From NCBI GenBank assembly GCA_023416855.1, contig JAEZGU010000172.1, forward strand, positions 1 to 8,674: a stretch of 8,674 nucleotides of DNA. Reading direction: 5' to 3'. Below are positions 6,467-8,674 of the stretch, piece by piece. The stretch's first letter is position 1. The number at the start of each line of letters is the position of its first letter. The position numbers were made by a program, and so were the translations under genes. This DNA is from Bacillota bacterium (GTDB lineage Bacteria; Bacillota; Clostridia; Tissierellales; Sedimentibacteraceae). The notes beneath the pieces are model-generated. The model was given only the letters and a program-made list of their open reading frames with translations. It searched no databases and was not told the origin of the DNA.

Positions 6467-7438
6467 CTATACATGATTTCTTGGATCAGCAGAATCTGCA
6501 AAAACATTACCAATTACATAGAATGATATGGTAACAACAGATATTACTGCAGCGGGAAAGAATAGCTGATATCTTTGATTGGGATCCATAATTAAAGCTC
6601 TTCCTTCATTAACTAAATTCCCAAGTGACGGTATATCAATAGGCAATCCCATACCTATATATGATAAAAAAACTTCACTACCTATGGCTGCAGGAATAGC
6701 AAGTGCCATTCTAAGCATTATGACTGATACTAAATAAGGCAATAAATTCTTAGTTATAATTCTAATAGTTGGAGTACCTAAACATCTTGAAGCAAGATTG
6801 TATTCCCTATCTCTAATAATTAATATTAGGTTTCTGACAAACCTAGCCATTTGAAGCCAACCGGTCATACACATGGCAAATATAATAGTTGGTATACTTG
6901 GCTTCATAACATATGTCAGTATTATTAGAACTACTGTAGTAGGTATGTTATCCCAAACATTATATAATTCTGTTATAATTGCATCTAATTTTCTCACATA
7001 ACCCCAAAGAGCTCCAATTGTTATACCAACTATTGCTTCAAATATGCCAACTGAAACTCCTATAAATAAAGAGGTTCTTGTACCGCTCCAAATACGTGAC
7101 CATAAATCCTGACCGATTGAATTTGTTCCAAATATAAACTCATCATTAGGTTGAACATTTCTATATTGCAAATTTGTTTCAGGGTTAATGTATATTTGCG
7201 TAGGACTTTTTTGATTCGGTAAATAAGGTTGTATAACAGTGAATAATACTACACACGCTATTAATATTAGAAGTATAACTGCCACTTTATTTTTCATGAA
7301 AACTTGAAAGGTTGATCTCCAAAATGAATAATTCGAATATCCGGTCAATTCACTTTTGGATTCATCATATTCAGCAAATTCAAACAATGATGGATCTATG
7401 CTGTCAGCTTTATTGCTAATAATCTCTTTGCTACTCAT
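6467..7438 (-). CDS. oppC: Oligopeptide ABC transporter permease OppC
   Basis: This 323-residue integral membrane permease is the second half of the peptide channel. Residues about 36-50 (SNYSFWRSTFQVFMKNK) are the OppC N-terminal amphipathic segment before the first membrane helix (51-69). The family motif FGTNSIGQDLWSRIWSGTR starts at F103, and further helices follow from about 124. The cytoplasmic EAA loop, which contacts the ATPases, is R211-EYNLASRCLG with LLP ending at P234. The protein ends DPRNHV, as most family members do. The N-terminal leader before F39 is acidic and somewhat long, which is common in Bacillota OppC. Its ATG (7438-7436) shares one base with the oppB stop (TAATG), so the two permeases are translationally coupled; AAGG lies just before the junction and a GGGGG run slightly further upstream. 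Confidence 0.95.
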   Translation of the reverse strand: MSSKEIISNKADSIDPSLFEFAEYDESKSELTGYSNYSFWRSTFQVFMKNKVAVILLILIACVVLFTVIQPYLPNQKSPTQIYINPETNLQYRNVQPNDEFIFGTNSIGQDLWSRIWSGTRTSLFIGVSVGIFEAIVGITIGALWGYVRKLDAIITELYNVWDNIPTTVVLIILTYVMKPSIPTIIFAMCMTGWLQMARFVRNLILIIRDREYNLASRCLGTPTIRIITKNLLPYLVSVIMLRMALAIPAAIGSEVFLSYIGMGLPIDIPSLGNLVNEGRALIMDPNQRYQLFFPAAVISVVTISFYVIGNVFADSADPRNHV

Positions 7439-8379
7439 TACCTTGATCCCCCTTCATGTGACAATTTTATTCTTGGATCAAATGTTGCCATTAGTATATC
7501 ACCTAACATCAACCCAATTATTCCAATAGACGAATATAAAAGCACCAGGGCCTGTACTAAAGTATTGTCCTGTCTTTGAATTGCTGTAACTAAAAGCCCG
7601 CCTGTTCCGGGAATTGAAAATAAGGACTCAACATAAATAGAACCTGAAACTGTATAAAGTATGGAGGCAGGTAAATATTGTGCCATAGGCACAAAAGCAT
7701 TTCTCATAACATGTCTTACCATTATTTCTTTATTTTTCAAACCCTTTGCTCTTGCCAATCTAACATAGTCCTTGTTTAATTCATCAACCATATATCTTCT
7801 TATCCACATAGCATAATATGCTGTTGTGACTAATGATAGACAAAGCACAGGCAAAATCCAGCTTTTAGGATCTGTCTTACTGTAAAGCAATGGTAACTTA
7901 AATATACTTGTAAAGTAAACTTGTATAAGTAAATAGTATATAACTACAGGAACCGCATTAACACCAACTACGTAACAGGTTCCTAATTTATCCCAAAACT
8001 TTCCTTTAAATCTTGCCATAAGAATACCTAAGCTCAAGCCAACAACTAAAGACACAATAAGTGCAGCTATCCCAAAACGTAAAGATGTAATTAATTTGTC
8101 CCCCAATATTTTTGTTATGTCAACCTTTGGTCTGTAAGTGATTGATTGCCCAAAATCTCCCCTTAATAAATCACTGTAAAAATTCTTTATCTGTATATAC
8201 CATGGGTCTAGTAATCCTAAATTATTAAGCTTTGCAATTTTCTGAGCCTCATCTAATTTATCGTAGCCTGCTCCAAAATATCCTTCTATAGGCATCATGC
8301 GCATTAGTAAAAATACCACAGTCACTACTATAATTAGCGTAAGCAAAGACCGGGATAAGCGTGTTAAAATATATTTCAT
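7438..8379 (-). CDS. oppB: Oligopeptide ABC transporter permease OppB
   Basis: This 313-residue membrane permease is the partner of OppC. It starts with the typical OppB N-terminus MKYILTRLSRSLLTLI and a membrane helix at about 10-28. The DPWYIQIKNFYSDLLRGDFGQSI stretch (58-80) is the conserved outside segment. The transport domain begins near residue 95, with helices near 101-122, 134-156 and 174-194. The EAA loop is D204-YVRLARAKGL with the terminal proline at P231, and VESLFSIPGTGGLL (250-263) and DPRI (301-304) are family hallmarks. The length is normal. ATG 8379 has AGGG 9 bases upstream, a weaker site than those of the later genes. It follows the binding-protein gene after 96 bases holding two hairpins, and its stop overlaps the oppC start by one base. 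The peptide size preference cannot be read from the permease. Confidence 0.95.
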   Translation of the reverse strand: MKYILTRLSRSLLTLIIVVTVVFLLMRMMPIEGYFGAGYDKLDEAQKIAKLNNLGLLDPWYIQIKNFYSDLLRGDFGQSITYRPKVDITKILGDKLITSLRFGIAALIVSLVVGLSLGILMARFKGKFWDKLGTCYVVGVNAVPVVIYYLLIQVYFTSIFKLPLLYSKTDPKSWILPVLCLSLVTTAYYAMWIRRYMVDELNKDYVRLARAKGLKNKEIMVRHVMRNAFVPMAQYLPASILYTVSGSIYVESLFSIPGTGGLLVTAIQRQDNTLVQALVLLYSSIGIIGLMLGDILMATFDPRIKLSHEGGSR

Positions 8380-8423
8380 GCAATAACACCCTCTCTTTCA
8401 TTAAAATACTATATAGAATAATA

Positions 8424-8442
8424 AGGGGCCTTTTAAGCCCCT
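8424..8442 (-). terminator. Intercistronic hairpin 2 between the binding-protein gene and oppB
   Basis: AGGGGC (8424-8429) pairs with GCCCCT (8437-8442), a 6-bp GC-rich stem with a seven-base loop. On the minus strand it is followed by an interrupted T-rich stretch (TTATTATTCT). This is a weak or leaky terminator, or a stop for 3' exonucleases. It would let the binding protein be made in excess over the membrane components. Confidence 0.6.
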
Positions 8443-8446
8443 CAAA

Positions 8447-8465
8447 TTGATGACTTTGTCATCAA
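8447..8465 (-). other. Intercistronic hairpin 1, directly after the binding-protein gene
   Basis: TTGATGAC (8447-8454) and GTCATCAA (8458-8465) form a perfect 8-bp stem with a three-base loop, starting 10 bases after the binding-protein stop. No T run follows, so it is more likely a transcript-stabilising structure than a terminator by itself. It stands 4 bases from the second hairpin. Confidence 0.55.
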
Positions 8466-8475
8466 ACCATTATAT

Positions 8476-8674
8476 TTATTTAACTGCCTTTAATGCCTCT
8501 TCACGCTCTGCCTTCCATGCTTCATAGCCGGCGTTGAATTCCTCTGTACTCATTGGCTTAGATAGGAGCTTTTGACCTTTCCATCGTAGCGATGCTATAC
8601 CAAATGGTGCATATGGAGATTCAAAAGGATCTAACAAGGAAGCAACATAACCATCACCAGCACTTACCTTAAAT
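8476..8674 (-). CDS. Peptide ABC transporter substrate-binding protein, C-terminal end (OppA-type, truncated by window edge)
   Basis: Reading the minus strand from 8673 gives an open frame of 65 residues ending at TAA (8478-8476). It reads FKVSAGDGYVA, then SLLDPFESPYAPFG, KGQKLLSKPMSTEEFNAGYEAW and a lysine- and glutamate-rich last helix (KAEREEALKAVK). An aromatic- and proline-rich segment followed by a charged terminal helix fits the end of an SBP_bac_5 peptide-binding protein. The position directly before oppB in the same direction supports this strongly. Such proteins are lipid-anchored outside the membrane and deliver peptides to OppBC. The ligand-binding domains and signal peptide lie outside the window, so peptide specificity cannot be judged. 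The gene continues beyond 8674. Confidence 0.8.
   Translation of the reverse strand, partial: FKVSAGDGYVASLLDPFESPYAPFGIASLRWKGQKLLSKPMSTEEFNAGYEAWKAEREEALKAVK

Noticed and set aside
4471..8674. The opp cluster as a nickel or other non-peptide transporter
   Set aside because: The permease motifs, both Oligo_HPY ATPases and the binding-protein tail fit the oligopeptide group, and nothing points to metal uptake; specificity is still unproven without the full binding protein.

Overview
This is an AT-rich window with strong AGGAGG-type Shine-Dalgarno sites, short intergenic gaps, S-layer-homology (SLH) repeats and a Gram-positive type Opp transporter. It looks like a chromosomal segment of a low-GC Bacillota, most likely a Clostridia member; I cannot name a genus. 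No rRNA, tRNA, CRISPR array, transposase or phage gene is visible. Every base lies in or close to a gene, and no gene-free stretch exceeds about 110 bases.

Layout from left to right. (1) The plus strand opens inside a surface protein. Two SLH repeats are visible, followed by a beta-rich tail that ends at 709; the gene starts before the window. (2) A perfect 12-bp palindrome at 714-746 separates it from the convergent minus-strand genes. It can serve as a terminator for both sides and resembles a dispersed repeat. (3) A four-gene minus-strand operon (4326 down to 754) encodes a permuted NlpC/P60-like (YiiX-type) cysteine hydrolase, a YtrA-type GntR repressor, an ABC ATPase and an ABC-2-type permease with a large outside domain. 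A consensus promoter (TTGACA, 17 bp, TATAAT) precedes it, overlaid by inverted and direct repeats that look like the repressor's operators. (4) Upstream and in the same direction, an oligopeptide importer operon runs from the right edge: the end of the substrate-binding protein (OppA type), then OppB, OppC, OppD and OppF, closed by a rho-independent terminator at 4450-4473.

How the genes work together. The Opp genes make a complete peptide importer: an extracellular binding lipoprotein, two membrane permeases and two ATPases. The YtrA-type operon is probably autoregulated and silent until an envelope-related or other signal releases the repressor; its ABC pair is then made together with the hydrolase. 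The substrate of that ABC pair and the target of the hydrolase cannot be read from the sequence. This operon and its operator layout are the most interesting part of the window; the Opp cluster is conventional.
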